Source of the DNA: CAVONV01 sp963697355
Lineage (GTDB): Bacteria; Acidobacteriota; Vicinamibacteria; Marinacidobacterales; DATDRI01
NCBI GenBank assembly: GCA_963697355.1
Contig: CAVONV010000021.1
Location: 248,001 to 312,000, forward strand
Length of the DNA: 64,000 nucleotides
Reading direction: 5' to 3'
The notes under the pieces were generated by a model. The model saw only the letters and a list, made by a program, of their open reading frames with translations. It searched no databases and was not told the DNA's origin. Positions 51,536 to 60,276 of the stretch are shown here, one piece after another; position 1 is the stretch's first letter; every line of letters begins with the position of its first letter. Made by a program: the position numbers and the translations under genes.

Positions 51536-52297
51536 CTAGTGCCCCTCCATGTCTTGAGAGCCGAAGAATTCCGCTGCCGCCATCGCAGCGCCGATGATGC
51601 CGGCCTCGTTTCGCAATGTGGCGGGAACCACTTCACAATCCACGCTCAGCAAGGGTAAGAACTTCTCGTGTCTCTTACTGACGCCGCCTCCAACGATGAA
51701 GAGCTCGGGCCAAAAATAGACTTGCATTCGTTTGAGGTAGGTGTCGATCCGCTTGGCCCATTGCTTCCAGCTCAGGTCTTCCTTCTCTCTGACGATCTCC
51801 GACGCCCATCGCTCCGCTTCTACATTGTCGATTTCGATGTGACCGAGCTCCGTGTTGGGAACGAGCCGTCCGTCCATGAAGAGGGCCGAGCCTATCCCCG
51901 TTCCAAGGGTTACGATGATCACGAGACCGTCACGGCTTTTTCCGGCGCCGAAGCGCATCTCCGCAAGTCCGGCCACATCGGCGTCATTGAGTACGATGCT
52001 TCGGCAGCCGGTCGCCTCCTCCACCATCTGCACGACGTCGAGTCCTAGCCACTTCTTTGAAATATTGGAGGCTGTGCGGACCTTGTTCTTGACGATGGCG
52101 GCGGGAAATCCGCACCCGATGGGCCCTTTCCACTGAAAATGCTCGACGATCCGAGCCACGGTCTCGACGACCGGCACTGGTTTGGCCGGTTTTGGAGTCA
52201 GCAGCCGGTATCGGTCCGTCGTCAGTTCACCTTTTTGGGTGTCAACGACCGCACCCTTGATTCCTGTGCCGCCGATGTCGATTCCTAGAAACTCCAT
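51536..52297 (-). CDS. ppgK: Polyphosphate glucokinase (ROK family)
   Basis: The protein has 253 residues. ROK signatures are LGIDIGGTGIKGAVVDTQKG, then LTPKPAKPVPVVETV (the TPKPA segment typical of PpgK), GPIGCGFPAAIVKNKVRTAS, IVLNDADVAGLAEMRFGAGK, VTLGTGIGSALFMDGRLVPN, ELGHIEI and ELFIVGGGVSKRHEKFLPLL. It phosphorylates glucose with polyphosphate (and often ATP) to give glucose 6-phosphate, the substrate of Zwf encoded on the other strand. It is divergent from the pentose phosphate operon across 175 bases, which also hold a copy of the 15-base repeat. Confidence 0.9.
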   Translation of the reverse strand: MEFLGIDIGGTGIKGAVVDTQKGELTTDRYRLLTPKPAKPVPVVETVARIVEHFQWKGPIGCGFPAAIVKNKVRTASNISKKWLGLDVVQMVEEATGCRSIVLNDADVAGLAEMRFGAGKSRDGLVIIVTLGTGIGSALFMDGRLVPNTELGHIEIDNVEAERWASEIVREKEDLSWKQWAKRIDTYLKRMQVYFWPELFIVGGGVSKRHEKFLPLLSVDCEVVPATLRNEAGIIGAAMAAAEFFGSQDMEGH

Positions 52298-52428
52298 TCA
52301 TGCCTCCCCGCGTCAAACACTCCCAAAGCTTACAGCAGCAGCGCCAAAAAAAGTGACTTTTTGTTGCGAATACAACACCGGGAACGGAATTCAGCACGCG
52401 CAGCGAGGGTGTTGGCGCTATGATAAAG

Positions 52429-52443
52429 GTGCTAGCCACTTGT
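52429..52443 (+). repeat. REP-like repeat copy G
   Basis: GTGCTAGCCACTTGT, 29 bases before the transaldolase start, between the divergent ppgK and tal genes. A TATGAT (52419-52424) overlaps the same stretch and could be a -10 box, but no -35 match is convincing. Confidence 0.65.
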
Positions 52444-52472
52444 ACCTGGGGGTTCGTTCCGGAGGAGGAATC

Positions 52473-53606
52473 ATGGCCAATCCTTTGATTGAAGTTCAAA
52501 AGCACGGGCAGAGTATCTGGTTCGACAATATCAGCCGGGATCTCATCACGACCGGTGAGCTCCGAGGAATGGTGGAAAACGACGGCCTTCTAGGTGTGAC
52601 TTCGAACCCCGCGATTTTCGAGAAGGCTCTCGCCTCCGGAGTGGGTTATGACCCGGCGACGAAGGCCTTGGTTCTTCAAGGTGTGGAAGAGCCCCAAGAC
52701 ATCTTTGAGCACCTCGCCATTCAAGACATCCAGCTGGCGGCTGACATCTTCTATCCGGTTTATCGGCAAACGGAAGGCAGGGACGGGTTCATTAGTATGG
52801 AGGTCTCGCCTCACCTTGCAAATGATACCGAAGCGACCGCCGAAGAAGCACGGCGTCTTCATAAGGCGATCTGCCGAGACAATTTGATGATCAAAGTGCC
52901 GGCGACGCCGTCAGGCATTCCCGCAATCCGTGAGCTCATCAGCGAAGGTATCAATATCAATGTAACCCTCCTTTTTTCGGTCGATATGTACGAAGCTGCG
53001 GCTCGGGCCTATATGGAAGGACTCGAGAAACGGCAATCGGCGGGTGACGACATTACCCGAGTTGCCAGCGTTGCAAGCTTTTTCGTGAGTCGCGTCGACA
53101 CGCTCGTAGACCAAAAGCTCGAGGAAGTGCAAGGGAAGAATGCGGCCGAAATCGGGAGGCTCTTTGGCAAGATCGCGGTGGCCAACTCGAAATTGGCCTA
53201 CCACCGTTATCAGGAACTGTCCTCAACAGAGCAATGGCAAGGGCTTGCGGCAAAAGGAGCGCGCCCGCAGCGGCTCCTCTGGGCGAGCACGAGTACCAAG
53301 AACCCCGACTACTCCAAGACCCTCTACGTCGACGAGCTCATTGGCCCGGACACCGTAAACACGGTTCCCGACGACACCTTTCATGCTTTCAAGACGGGGG
53401 GAACGGTAAGAACGACCCTCACCGAGGACGTCGACAAGGCGAAGGAGGCTGTCCAGGCACTCGAACAAGTCGGCGTATCGATGAAGGCGGTCACCGACCA
53501 ACTCCTTGCCGAGGGAGTCAAGAAGTTCTCCGATGCCTTCGATCAACTTCTGTCGTCGGTCGAACAAAAGCGGGAAAGCTTTCTCGAGTTGTCAAAGTCA
53601 AGGTAG
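52473..53606 (+). CDS. tal: Transaldolase
   Basis: The protein has 377 residues, the long type also found in actinobacteria. Motifs are SIWFDNISRDLITTGELRGM, GVTSNPAIFEKALA, the Schiff-base Lys in DNLMIKVPATPSGIPAI, then NVTLLFSVDMYEAAARAYME, VASVASFFVSRVDTLVDQKL, PQRLLWASTSTKNPDYSKTL and YVDELIGPDTVNTVPDDT. It exchanges a dihydroxyacetone unit between sugar phosphates. GGAGGAGG directly precedes the ATG, fixing the start; the open frame upstream to 52182 crosses the promoter gap. It is the first gene of the pentose phosphate operon. Confidence 0.95.
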   Translation: MANPLIEVQKHGQSIWFDNISRDLITTGELRGMVENDGLLGVTSNPAIFEKALASGVGYDPATKALVLQGVEEPQDIFEHLAIQDIQLAADIFYPVYRQTEGRDGFISMEVSPHLANDTEATAEEARRLHKAICRDNLMIKVPATPSGIPAIRELISEGININVTLLFSVDMYEAAARAYMEGLEKRQSAGDDITRVASVASFFVSRVDTLVDQKLEEVQGKNAAEIGRLFGKIAVANSKLAYHRYQELSSTEQWQGLAAKGARPQRLLWASTSTKNPDYSKTLYVDELIGPDTVNTVPDDTFHAFKTGGTVRTTLTEDVDKAKEAVQALEQVGVSMKAVTDQLLAEGVKKFSDAFDQLLSSVEQKRESFLELSKSR

Positions 53607-53609
53607 TTT

Positions 53610-55667
53610 ATGCATAGGAACAAAACAATCGAGCTCACGGCCATAAATACGATCCGAACACTCTCCATGGACGCGGTCGAGAAGGCCAATTCGGGTCATC
53701 CCGGAACCCCAATGGCCATGGCCCCAGTGATATACAGGCTGTGGCAGAAGTTCCTTCGTTTCGATCCACAAGACCCGATCTGGCCCAATAGAGATCGGTT
53801 CGTTTTGTCCATGGGCCATGCCTCAATGCTCCTCTATTCCATTTTGCATTTGACGGGTGTCAAGGCCGTCAATCGGAGGTACGAACGGCTCGACGAGCTC
53901 GCGGTTACCTTGGACGACATCAAGACTTTTCGCCAACTCGGCAGCAAGTGTCCCGGGCACCCGGAGTATCGTTGGACTTCTGGTGTCGAGACGACCACGG
54001 GTCCGTTGGGACAAGGCGCGGCCAACAGCGTGGGAATAGCCCTTGCCGGCCTTTGGATGGGGGAGCATTTCAACCGCCCCGGCTTCGACATGTTCGACTA
54101 CGACGTTTATGCCTTGTGCGGTGACGGTGACTTGATGGAAGGCATTTCCGGTGAGGCCGCCTCTTTTGCGGGGCACTTGAAGCTCCCCAATTTGTGTTGG
54201 ATTTACGACAGCAACCGGATCACGATTGAAGGGCCCACCAGCTTGACCTTCAGTGAGGATGTAGCTGCCCGCTTTGCGAGCTACGGCTGGAACGTTGCGA
54301 GCGTCGACGACGCCAACGACATGGAAGCAATCGACCAAGCGCTTCGTCAATTCAAGGCGGCAAGCGCTGGTCCGACACTCATCATTGTCGACAGTCACAT
54401 CGCTTATGGCGCTCCCAACAAGCAAGATACGAGCGACGCTCATGGCGCGCCGTTGGGTGAGGAAGAGGTTCGATCGGCCAAGAGAAATTACGGTTGGCCC
54501 GAAGATGCCCAGTTTCTGGTGCCCGAGGGAGTGAGAGAACACTTCGGTGAGGGGATCGGGCGCCGCGGATTCGATGGCCGCGAAGCTTGGATGAAGCAGT
54601 TCGAAGCTTACAAGAGAGAGTATCCCGAGTTGGCCGATGGGCTTCAGAAGATGCAACAGCGGCAGCTGCCCGAGGCCTGGGGACAAGAGTTGCCCACGTT
54701 TCCTGCTGATCCCCAAGGCATGGCCACCAGAGTGGCCTCAGGCAAAGTCCTGAACGCCATTGCCAAGAACATCCCTTGGCTCATGGGCGGTTCTGCCGAC
54801 CTTGCCCCTTCCACAAAGACGCTCCTCACAACGAACGACGCGGGCGATTTCGAGTCAGGGCACTACGCCGGCCGAAACCTGCACTTCGGTGTCCGGGAGC
54901 ATGCAATGGGAGCCGTTTTGAATGGGATGTCTTTGACCAAGATCCGTCCCTATGGCTCCGGTTTTCTGATCTTTAGCGACTACCAGCGAGCGGCGCTCCG
55001 CTTGAGTGCCCTGATGGAGATCCCCGTCATCACTATCTTTACGCATGACTCGATCAGTGTCGGCGAAGACGGCCCGACTCACCAACCGGTGGAGCAGTTG
55101 GCGTCCCTGAGAGCCATTCCCGGTCTTGTAACCCTTCGCCCGGCGGATGCCAACGAGGTGGTCGAGGCTTGGCGGGTGATCATGGAGCTCCGTCACGAGC
55201 CCGCGGCACTGATCCTCTCCCGGCAGTCGTTGCCCACTCTGGACCGTTCTCAATACGCATCCGCCGCGGGCGTTTCCAAAGGCGCCTATATTCTCGCCGA
55301 CGCAGACGATGGAAGGCCCGATGTGGTGCTCCTCGCTACCGGAAGCGAAGTGTCTTTGTGCGTGGACGCCCACGAGCAACTCAAGGAAGATTCCCTCAAG
55401 TCACGCGTAGTGAGCATGCCCTCCTGGGAGCTCTTCGAGAAACAGAGCCAAGACTATCGTGACCGTGTTCTGCCGCCGGAGATCGTCGCGCGGGTCTCCG
55501 TCGAACAGGCGTCGACGCTGGGTTGGGATCGGTACGTAGGGCCGCACGGTCGCATCATTGGCATGCAAACCTTCGGCGCCTCGGCGCCCGAAGAAGCGCT
55601 CCAGAAGAAGTTCGGTTTCGAACCGGACAAAGTGGTTGAAGCCGCGAAAGAGCTCCTTGGCGGGTAG
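53610..55667 (+). CDS. tkt: Transketolase
   Basis: The protein has 685 residues, full length. The TPP-binding motif GDGDLMEGISGEAASFAGHL and the N-terminal ANSGHPGTPMAMAPVIYRLW, GHASMLLYSILHLTG, TTGPLGQGAANSVGIALAG are present; later come GGSADLAPSTKT, NLHFGVREHAMGAVLNGMSL, HDSISVGEDGPTHQPVEQLA and RPADANEVVEAWRVIMELRH. It transfers two-carbon units between sugar phosphates. It starts three bases after tal (weak AAGG ribosome site), so it is coupled to it. The 129 bases after it hold a HAD remnant. Confidence 0.97.
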   Translation: MHRNKTIELTAINTIRTLSMDAVEKANSGHPGTPMAMAPVIYRLWQKFLRFDPQDPIWPNRDRFVLSMGHASMLLYSILHLTGVKAVNRRYERLDELAVTLDDIKTFRQLGSKCPGHPEYRWTSGVETTTGPLGQGAANSVGIALAGLWMGEHFNRPGFDMFDYDVYALCGDGDLMEGISGEAASFAGHLKLPNLCWIYDSNRITIEGPTSLTFSEDVAARFASYGWNVASVDDANDMEAIDQALRQFKAASAGPTLIIVDSHIAYGAPNKQDTSDAHGAPLGEEEVRSAKRNYGWPEDAQFLVPEGVREHFGEGIGRRGFDGREAWMKQFEAYKREYPELADGLQKMQQRQLPEAWGQELPTFPADPQGMATRVASGKVLNAIAKNIPWLMGGSADLAPSTKTLLTTNDAGDFESGHYAGRNLHFGVREHAMGAVLNGMSLTKIRPYGSGFLIFSDYQRAALRLSALMEIPVITIFTHDSISVGEDGPTHQPVEQLASLRAIPGLVTLRPADANEVVEAWRVIMELRHEPAALILSRQSLPTLDRSQYASAAGVSKGAYILADADDGRPDVVLLATGSEVSLCVDAHEQLKEDSLKSRVVSMPSWELFEKQSQDYRDRVLPPEIVARVSVEQASTLGWDRYVGPHGRIIGMQTFGASAPEEALQKKFGFEPDKVVEAAKELLGG

Positions 55668-55695
55668 ACTCTTTCCGGCATTCCCTGAGAACTCA

Positions 55696-55743
55696 TTGTG
55701 GTTTGAAGCAGTGATCTTCGACTTGGACTCTACGTTGGTTTAG
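55696..55743 (+). pseudogene. vestigial 5' end of a HAD-family phosphatase gene
   Basis: A 15-codon frame from TTG 55696 reads MWFEAVIFDLDSTLV and then stops. AVIFDLDSTLV is the HAD motif I (DxDxT) found at the extreme N-terminus of phosphoglycolate-phosphatase-like enzymes; it is too specific to be chance in my view. The remainder of the gene is missing and gnd starts 53 bases later. Confidence 0.55.
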
Positions 55744-55796
55744 AGCGTCGTGGATTGCCTTGAGGCACACCAAAACGAAACTCACGGAGGCTAGCA

Positions 55797-56705
55797 ATGG
55801 AACTGGGAATGGTGGGACTCGGAAAGATGGGCGCCAATATGACCTCGCGCCTCTTGAAAGGCGGTCATCGTCTGGTCGTTTTCGACCGGAGCGCGGATGC
55901 AACAAAAGCATCCGCCCAAGAAGGCGCCGTTGCTGCTCAGTCCCTACAAAATATGGTGAGCCAACTCGATAGGCCGCGATCCGTTTGGGTGATGGTCCCC
56001 TCCGGCAAGCCGACCGAAAGTGTCATCACGGAGCTGTCCGAACTGCTCTCGGAAGGCGATGTCATCATCGATGGGGGTAACAGCAATTACAAGAATACAC
56101 TCGAACGCGACGAGGATTTGCGAAAGAAGAAAATCTACTTCGTCGATGTCGGCACGAGCGGCGGTGTGTGGGGACTTACAGAGGGCTATAGCATGATGGT
56201 GGGTGGTGACGGCAAAGTCGTCGAGCGGCTTCGTCCCCTCTTCGAAACTCTGGCGCCTGCAGCCGACCAAGGTTGGGGACGCGTGGGACCCACCGGTTCA
56301 GGTCACTTCGTCAAAATGATCCATAACGGCATCGAGTACGGCATGATGCAGGCTTATGCTGAAGGCTTCGAGGTTTTGAGCAAAAAGGAGGAGTTCGGTC
56401 TCGACCTCGCCCAGATCGCCGAGATCTGGCGATACGGTAGCGTCGTCAGGTCCTGGTTGTTGGATCTCACAGCAGCAGCACTCGAAGAAGATAGCAAGCT
56501 GAGCGGTATCAAAGGATGGGTCGCGGACAGCGGTGAAGGGCGTTGGACCGTAGCGGAGGCCATCGACCTCGACGTCCCGGCTCCCGTCATAACCTTGGCA
56601 TTGCAGATGCGTTTCGTCAGTCGTCAAGAAGAGAGCTTTGCAGCGCAACTTCTGGCTGCTATGCGGAACCAGTTCGGCGGGCATGCCGTGAAGAAGAAAA
56701 GCTGA
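55797..56705 (+). CDS. gnd: 6-phosphogluconate dehydrogenase, short decarboxylating type
   Basis: The protein has 302 residues, the short type often NAD-dependent. Motifs are LGMVGLGKMGANMTSRLLKG, VIIDGGNSNYKNTLERDEDL, FVDVGTSGGVWGLTEGYSMM, GPTGSGHFVKMIHNGIEYGM (with the catalytic Lys) and SVVRSWLLDLTAAALEEDSK. It oxidises 6-phosphogluconate to ribulose 5-phosphate and CO2. A good CGGAGG lies before the ATG. It is followed by zwf after ten bases. The long E. coli-type C-terminal tail is absent, as expected for this group. Confidence 0.93.
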   Translation: MELGMVGLGKMGANMTSRLLKGGHRLVVFDRSADATKASAQEGAVAAQSLQNMVSQLDRPRSVWVMVPSGKPTESVITELSELLSEGDVIIDGGNSNYKNTLERDEDLRKKKIYFVDVGTSGGVWGLTEGYSMMVGGDGKVVERLRPLFETLAPAADQGWGRVGPTGSGHFVKMIHNGIEYGMMQAYAEGFEVLSKKEEFGLDLAQIAEIWRYGSVVRSWLLDLTAAALEEDSKLSGIKGWVADSGEGRWTVAEAIDLDVPAPVITLALQMRFVSRQEESFAAQLLAAMRNQFGGHAVKKKS

Positions 56706-56715
56706 GGAGATTCCC

Positions 56716-58167
56716 ATGCCGAAAACCACGAGCATCGTCATCTTCGGAGCGACCGGAGATCTGACAAAGAGGAAGCTGGTGCCTGCGCTCTACAACCTCT
56801 ATCGAAAAGGGCGTTTACCAGAGGAAGCCCGCATCGTAGGTTTTGCTCGCCGCGACTGGAGCGACGAGAAGTTCCGCGACATCATGCGGGAAGGGGTCAA
56901 GGAATTTGCCGCCAAGGAGTACGAAGAGTCCATATGGCGAGAGTTCGCACCTCGGCTTACTTATGTGCGCGGCAACTTGAACGCCGCCCGGGACTTCAAG
57001 ACGCTCGATGGAGAATTGAGCAAGAAGGGCGCCGGAAACCGTCTCTACTATCTTTCCGTCTCGCCGGAGTTCTATGAACCCGTGGTGGAACTCATCGGCG
57101 AACAGAGGATGTCCAGCGAGGAAGAAGGTTGGCGGCGAGTGATCGTCGAGAAGCCGTTCGGTAGAGATCGCGACTCGGCGCTTTCGCTCAACGACGCTTT
57201 GCAGGCCGTGTTCGAAGAGCGTCAAATCTTCCGTATCGATCACTACCTTGGGAAGGAGACGGCGCAGAACATCCTTTTTTTCAGGTTCGCCAACACGGTG
57301 TTCGAGCCCATTTGGAACCGGAATTACGTCGATCATGTACAGATCACCGTAGCCGAGACGGTGGACGTGGGGCACCGCGCAACCTTCTACGATGCCACCG
57401 GTGTCGTGAGGGACATGTTCCAAAATCACATTTTGCAGTTGCTTTCACTCGTCGCGATGGAACCTCCCGCGTCCTTCGAGGCCGATGCCATAAGGAACGA
57501 AAAGCTCAAGGTCTTCCAGGCGATCCGGCCCGTGTCCGCGGAGCGCATCAAGACGGAAACCGTCCGCGGGCAATACAGGGACTACAGCACCACGGAAGGA
57601 GTCGCCCCCGGTTCGCAAACGCCGACTTTTGCGGCACTTCGGTTCTGGATCGACAACTGGCGATGGCAAGGTGTCCCTTTCTATCTTCGATCGGGCAAAG
57701 CGTTGGCGGCAAAGACTTCGTCCATCACTATCGAGTTCCGGTGTCCGCCTCACGTGATGTTTCCGTTACCGCCCGGATCGACAATCCGTCGGAATATTCT
57801 CGATCTCTGCATCCAACCCGACGAGGGGATCCATTTACGTTTCGAAGCCAAGGTCCCGGACACCGTCGTTGAGATGCGATCGGTGGACATGGAGTTTCAT
57901 TATCGCGAGGGATTCCGGGAGATCGGAATCCCCGAAGCCTATGAGCGTTTGTTGCTCGACGCTCTTCAGGGGGATGCATCGCTCTTCACGCGGAGCGACG
58001 GTATCGATCTCTCCTGGAAGCTCATGGACCCCATCATCCAAGGGTGGGAGAAAAGTGGCGCTCCACCACTGGGATACTATGAAAAAGGAAGCTGGGGGCC
58101 CCGGGAGGCCGATGAGTTCATCGAGAGGGAAGGGAGAGCCTGGCTCCCCGGCTGCTCCGAACATTGA
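56716..58167 (+). CDS. zwf: Glucose-6-phosphate 1-dehydrogenase
   Basis: The protein has 483 residues, full length. Motifs are the NADP-binding IVIFGATGDLTKRKLVPALY, FGRDRDSALSLNDALQ, the active-site RIDHYLGKETAQNILFFRFA, FYDATGVVRDMFQNHILQLL and WRWQGVPFYLRSGKALAAKT. It oxidises glucose 6-phosphate to the lactone, the entry step fed by PpgK. GAGGAG lies upstream of the ATG. Its TGA overlaps the beginning of the next gene region, consistent with coupling. Confidence 0.97.
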   Translation: MPKTTSIVIFGATGDLTKRKLVPALYNLYRKGRLPEEARIVGFARRDWSDEKFRDIMREGVKEFAAKEYEESIWREFAPRLTYVRGNLNAARDFKTLDGELSKKGAGNRLYYLSVSPEFYEPVVELIGEQRMSSEEEGWRRVIVEKPFGRDRDSALSLNDALQAVFEERQIFRIDHYLGKETAQNILFFRFANTVFEPIWNRNYVDHVQITVAETVDVGHRATFYDATGVVRDMFQNHILQLLSLVAMEPPASFEADAIRNEKLKVFQAIRPVSAERIKTETVRGQYRDYSTTEGVAPGSQTPTFAALRFWIDNWRWQGVPFYLRSGKALAAKTSSITIEFRCPPHVMFPLPPGSTIRRNILDLCIQPDEGIHLRFEAKVPDTVVEMRSVDMEFHYREGFREIGIPEAYERLLLDALQGDASLFTRSDGIDLSWKLMDPIIQGWEKSGAPPLGYYEKGSWGPREADEFIEREGRAWLPGCSEH

Positions 58168-58169
58168 CG

Positions 58170-58895
58170 ATGCGTGACATTCGACTCTTCACGGACAAGG
58201 CGAGCTTGAGTCGGGCGGTTGCAGAGGCCTTTGTCGCGCGCGCGTCGGAGAGCGAACGCTTCAGTGTCGCCCTTGCGGGAGGAGGCACACCGCGCCTTCT
58301 CTACGAGTTACTGGCGACGGAGTGCCACGACCGTGTTCCTTGGGAGCGGATTCACTTCTTCTGGTCGGATGAGCGGTATGTACCTCTCGACCACGTGGAG
58401 AGCAACACTCGCATGGTTCGGCAAGTCCTTCTGGATCGCGTCGACGTGCCGGAGGAGAACATTCACGTCCCGCCCGTCGAGCTCGCCGACCCGGAAGAGG
58501 CGGCTAGACGATATGAGGAAGATCTTCGCCGGTTCTTCGGTAGCGGCGAGCCTCGCTTAGGCTGGGTGCTGCTTGGCCTCGGAGAAGACGGACACCTGGC
58601 ATCGCTTTTCCCCGGCTCCCCTTCGCTTGCAGAAAGCAATCGGTGGGTGATTGTCGTAAGAGACAGTCCCAAGCCACCCCCGGTGCGTCTGACGATGACC
58701 TTGCCCATCATCAATCATGGGTCGGCAATACACTTCCTCGTGGTGGGGGCGGGTAAAGCGACGGCCTTGAGCTCAACACTAGAAGCGCCGGAAGATCCCT
58801 CAAGACTGCCCGCTCAGGCTGTCCGGCCGATTAATGGTACACTCACTTGGTGGCTCGATGAGCAAGCTGCAAGTAAATTGAATCCTTCGAAGTAA
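58170..58895 (+). CDS. pgl: 6-phosphogluconolactonase
   Basis: The protein has 241 residues. Motifs are VALAGGGTPRLLYELLATEC, IHFFWSDERYVPLDHVESNT, EEAARRYEEDLRRFFG and the signature LLGLGEDGHLASLFPGSPSL, in which the Asp-Gly-His is typical of the catalytic site. It hydrolyses 6-phosphogluconolactone between Zwf and Gnd. ATG 58170 lies two bases after the zwf stop; a TTG at 58164 that overlaps that stop is an alternative start. It completes the oxidative branch in this operon. Confidence 0.95.
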   Translation: MRDIRLFTDKASLSRAVAEAFVARASESERFSVALAGGGTPRLLYELLATECHDRVPWERIHFFWSDERYVPLDHVESNTRMVRQVLLDRVDVPEENIHVPPVELADPEEAARRYEEDLRRFFGSGEPRLGWVLLGLGEDGHLASLFPGSPSLAESNRWVIVVRDSPKPPPVRLTMTLPIINHGSAIHFLVVGAGKATALSSTLEAPEDPSRLPAQAVRPINGTLTWWLDEQAASKLNPSK

Positions 58896-58898
58896 ATC

Positions 58899-59087
58899 TT
58901 GTTACGAATCCGCACGATTATCATTCTCGTCACGATTGCCGCCGTCGTTTACATGCTGAGCCCCGCTCACCGCAAGAAGCGTATCAAGGGGAAGCTTCGA
59001 GAGGTCTGGACGGCAACCGTCATTGCCATCGTCCTCTACTGGGTCTACATGATTGGCGCTTTTGCTTGGAAGCGATGGGGCGGCTAG
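58899..59087 (+). CDS. Small two-helix membrane protein
   Basis: The protein has 62 residues with two hydrophobic helices (about 5-20 and 40-57) around a basic loop (AHRKKRIKGKLREVWTA), so both ends are probably on the same side of the membrane. It starts (TTG) three bases after pgl and ends the operon. I recognise no family. The weak ribosome site suggests coupled translation. Confidence 0.55.
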   Translation: MLRIRTIIILVTIAAVVYMLSPAHRKKRIKGKLREVWTATVIAIVLYWVYMIGAFAWKRWGG

Positions 59088-59239
59088 CCCCAAAACGCGA
59101 TGAGCTGGGGCCCAAAATACATACGTTAGATATCGTCTCCGTCTTGCGACCCTGCCCAAACTATCCTAGAGTTGCGGCCATTGCGGTGGTCTCTTTCGTC
59201 TGAGTCATTGAGTATGTAAGGCTGTTTTGGGGAGGTCTA

Positions 59240-59620
59240 ATGATGTGCTTCCGGACTGGCACCGCTGTTGTTTGGTTCACCCTGTCTATTGTGTCGGGTC
59301 CGCTCCGTGCGGAGGAAACGGACATCAACCAGATTTATGAGCCAGAACTGTTCCAGGCCCTCGAGTATCGGTTGATCGGTCCTTATCGGGGCGGCCGGGT
59401 CACGGCCGTCACGGGGGTAGCGGGCGATCTCTTCACCTACTACATGGGATCCGCGGGAGGCGGCGTCTGGAAGACGACGAGTGGCGGACAGACCTGGGAG
59501 AACCTGTCCGACGGGTTTTTCGAGGCAGGCTCGATTGGGGCTGTTACGGTGGCAGAGCTTGCTGCTTTCAACACCCTCGTGCGGGAAAAAGGTGTGTTGC
59601 CGATCATCGTTGAGCGTTGA
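59240..59620 (+). pseudogene. BNR/VPS10-like glycosyl hydrolase-type gene collapsed by an internal deletion
   Basis: The frame encodes 126 residues. A signal peptide (VVWFTLSIVSGPLRAEE) and the first BNR repeats (FQALEYRLIGPYRGGRVTAV, then GSAGGGVWKTTSGGQTWENL, then GSIGAVTVA) are the start of a family whose members usually run to about 1,000 residues. At that point the frame jumps to ELAAFNTLVREKGVLPIIVE, which looks like the extreme C-terminus of the same family. An in-frame deletion of the whole propeller region is the simplest explanation. GGGGAGG precedes the ATG. It could still be translated as a short exported protein. Confidence 0.7.
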
Positions 59621-59630
59621 GTGGCGAGAC

Positions 59631-60263
59631 ATGAAGACACGGGAAGAGCTCATCGAGAGCTACAACAAACTGGCCGAAGATTATGCGCAAGAGTATTGTG
59701 ACGAGCTCCGTCGAAAAGCGTTTGATCGCGAGCTTCTCGAGCGCTTCGCCCGCTCGATTCCTTCAGGAAGTCGTGTCTGCGATCTGGGATGCGGGCCCGG
59801 CCACCTTGCCGATCATCTGAGATCTCTTGGCGCTCACGCCTTTGGCATGGACCTCTCTCCCTCTATGATTGCCGTCGCTCGAAAACGGTATCCATCCAAC
59901 GAGTACGTGGTGGGAGATATGCTGCGGATGGAACTTCCAGACGAATCTCTTGGTGGCATCGTTGCGTTCTATTCGATGATTCACTTGAAGCGCCAGGAAG
60001 TGTTTCCTGCTGTCCGGGAGATGGCGCGTGTGTTGGTCCCAGGAGGTGGACTCCTCGTCGCGTTTCATCGAGGTGCGGGAACGCTCCATGAAGATGAAGA
60101 GCTCGGTCAACCCGTCGCCTTCGATTGTACGCTTTTCGAGCCGGAGGAGATCTCCTCGTCAATGGAAGAGGTGGATTTCCGTCTCGAGGAAGTGACCGTT
60201 AGAGAACCGTACGATTTCGAGTACCCCACCACGAGAGTTTATTTGTGGGGGAAGAAACCCTAA
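59631..60263 (+). CDS. Class I SAM-dependent methyltransferase
   Basis: The protein has 210 residues. Motifs are SRVCDLGCGPGHLADHLRSL, FGMDLSPSMIAVARKRYPSN, DMLRMELPDESLGGIVAFYS and the post-motif REMARVLVPGGGLLVAFHRG. It is of the Methyltransf_11/25 type acting on small molecules; the substrate is unknown. ATG 59631 begins 10 bases after the BNR remnant stop. The open frame upstream to 59481 lies in that remnant and is not used. It converges on the aminotransferase gene with a 13-base gap. Confidence 0.88.
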   Translation: MKTREELIESYNKLAEDYAQEYCDELRRKAFDRELLERFARSIPSGSRVCDLGCGPGHLADHLRSLGAHAFGMDLSPSMIAVARKRYPSNEYVVGDMLRMELPDESLGGIVAFYSMIHLKRQEVFPAVREMARVLVPGGGLLVAFHRGAGTLHEDEELGQPVAFDCTLFEPEEISSSMEEVDFRLEEVTVREPYDFEYPTTRVYLWGKKP

Positions 60264-60276
60264 TCGGGCTCGCGTT

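Noticed and set aside
53823..54716. 297-codon minus-strand frame opposite transketolase
   Set aside because: Antisense shadow of a well-conserved gene; no recognisable protein features.
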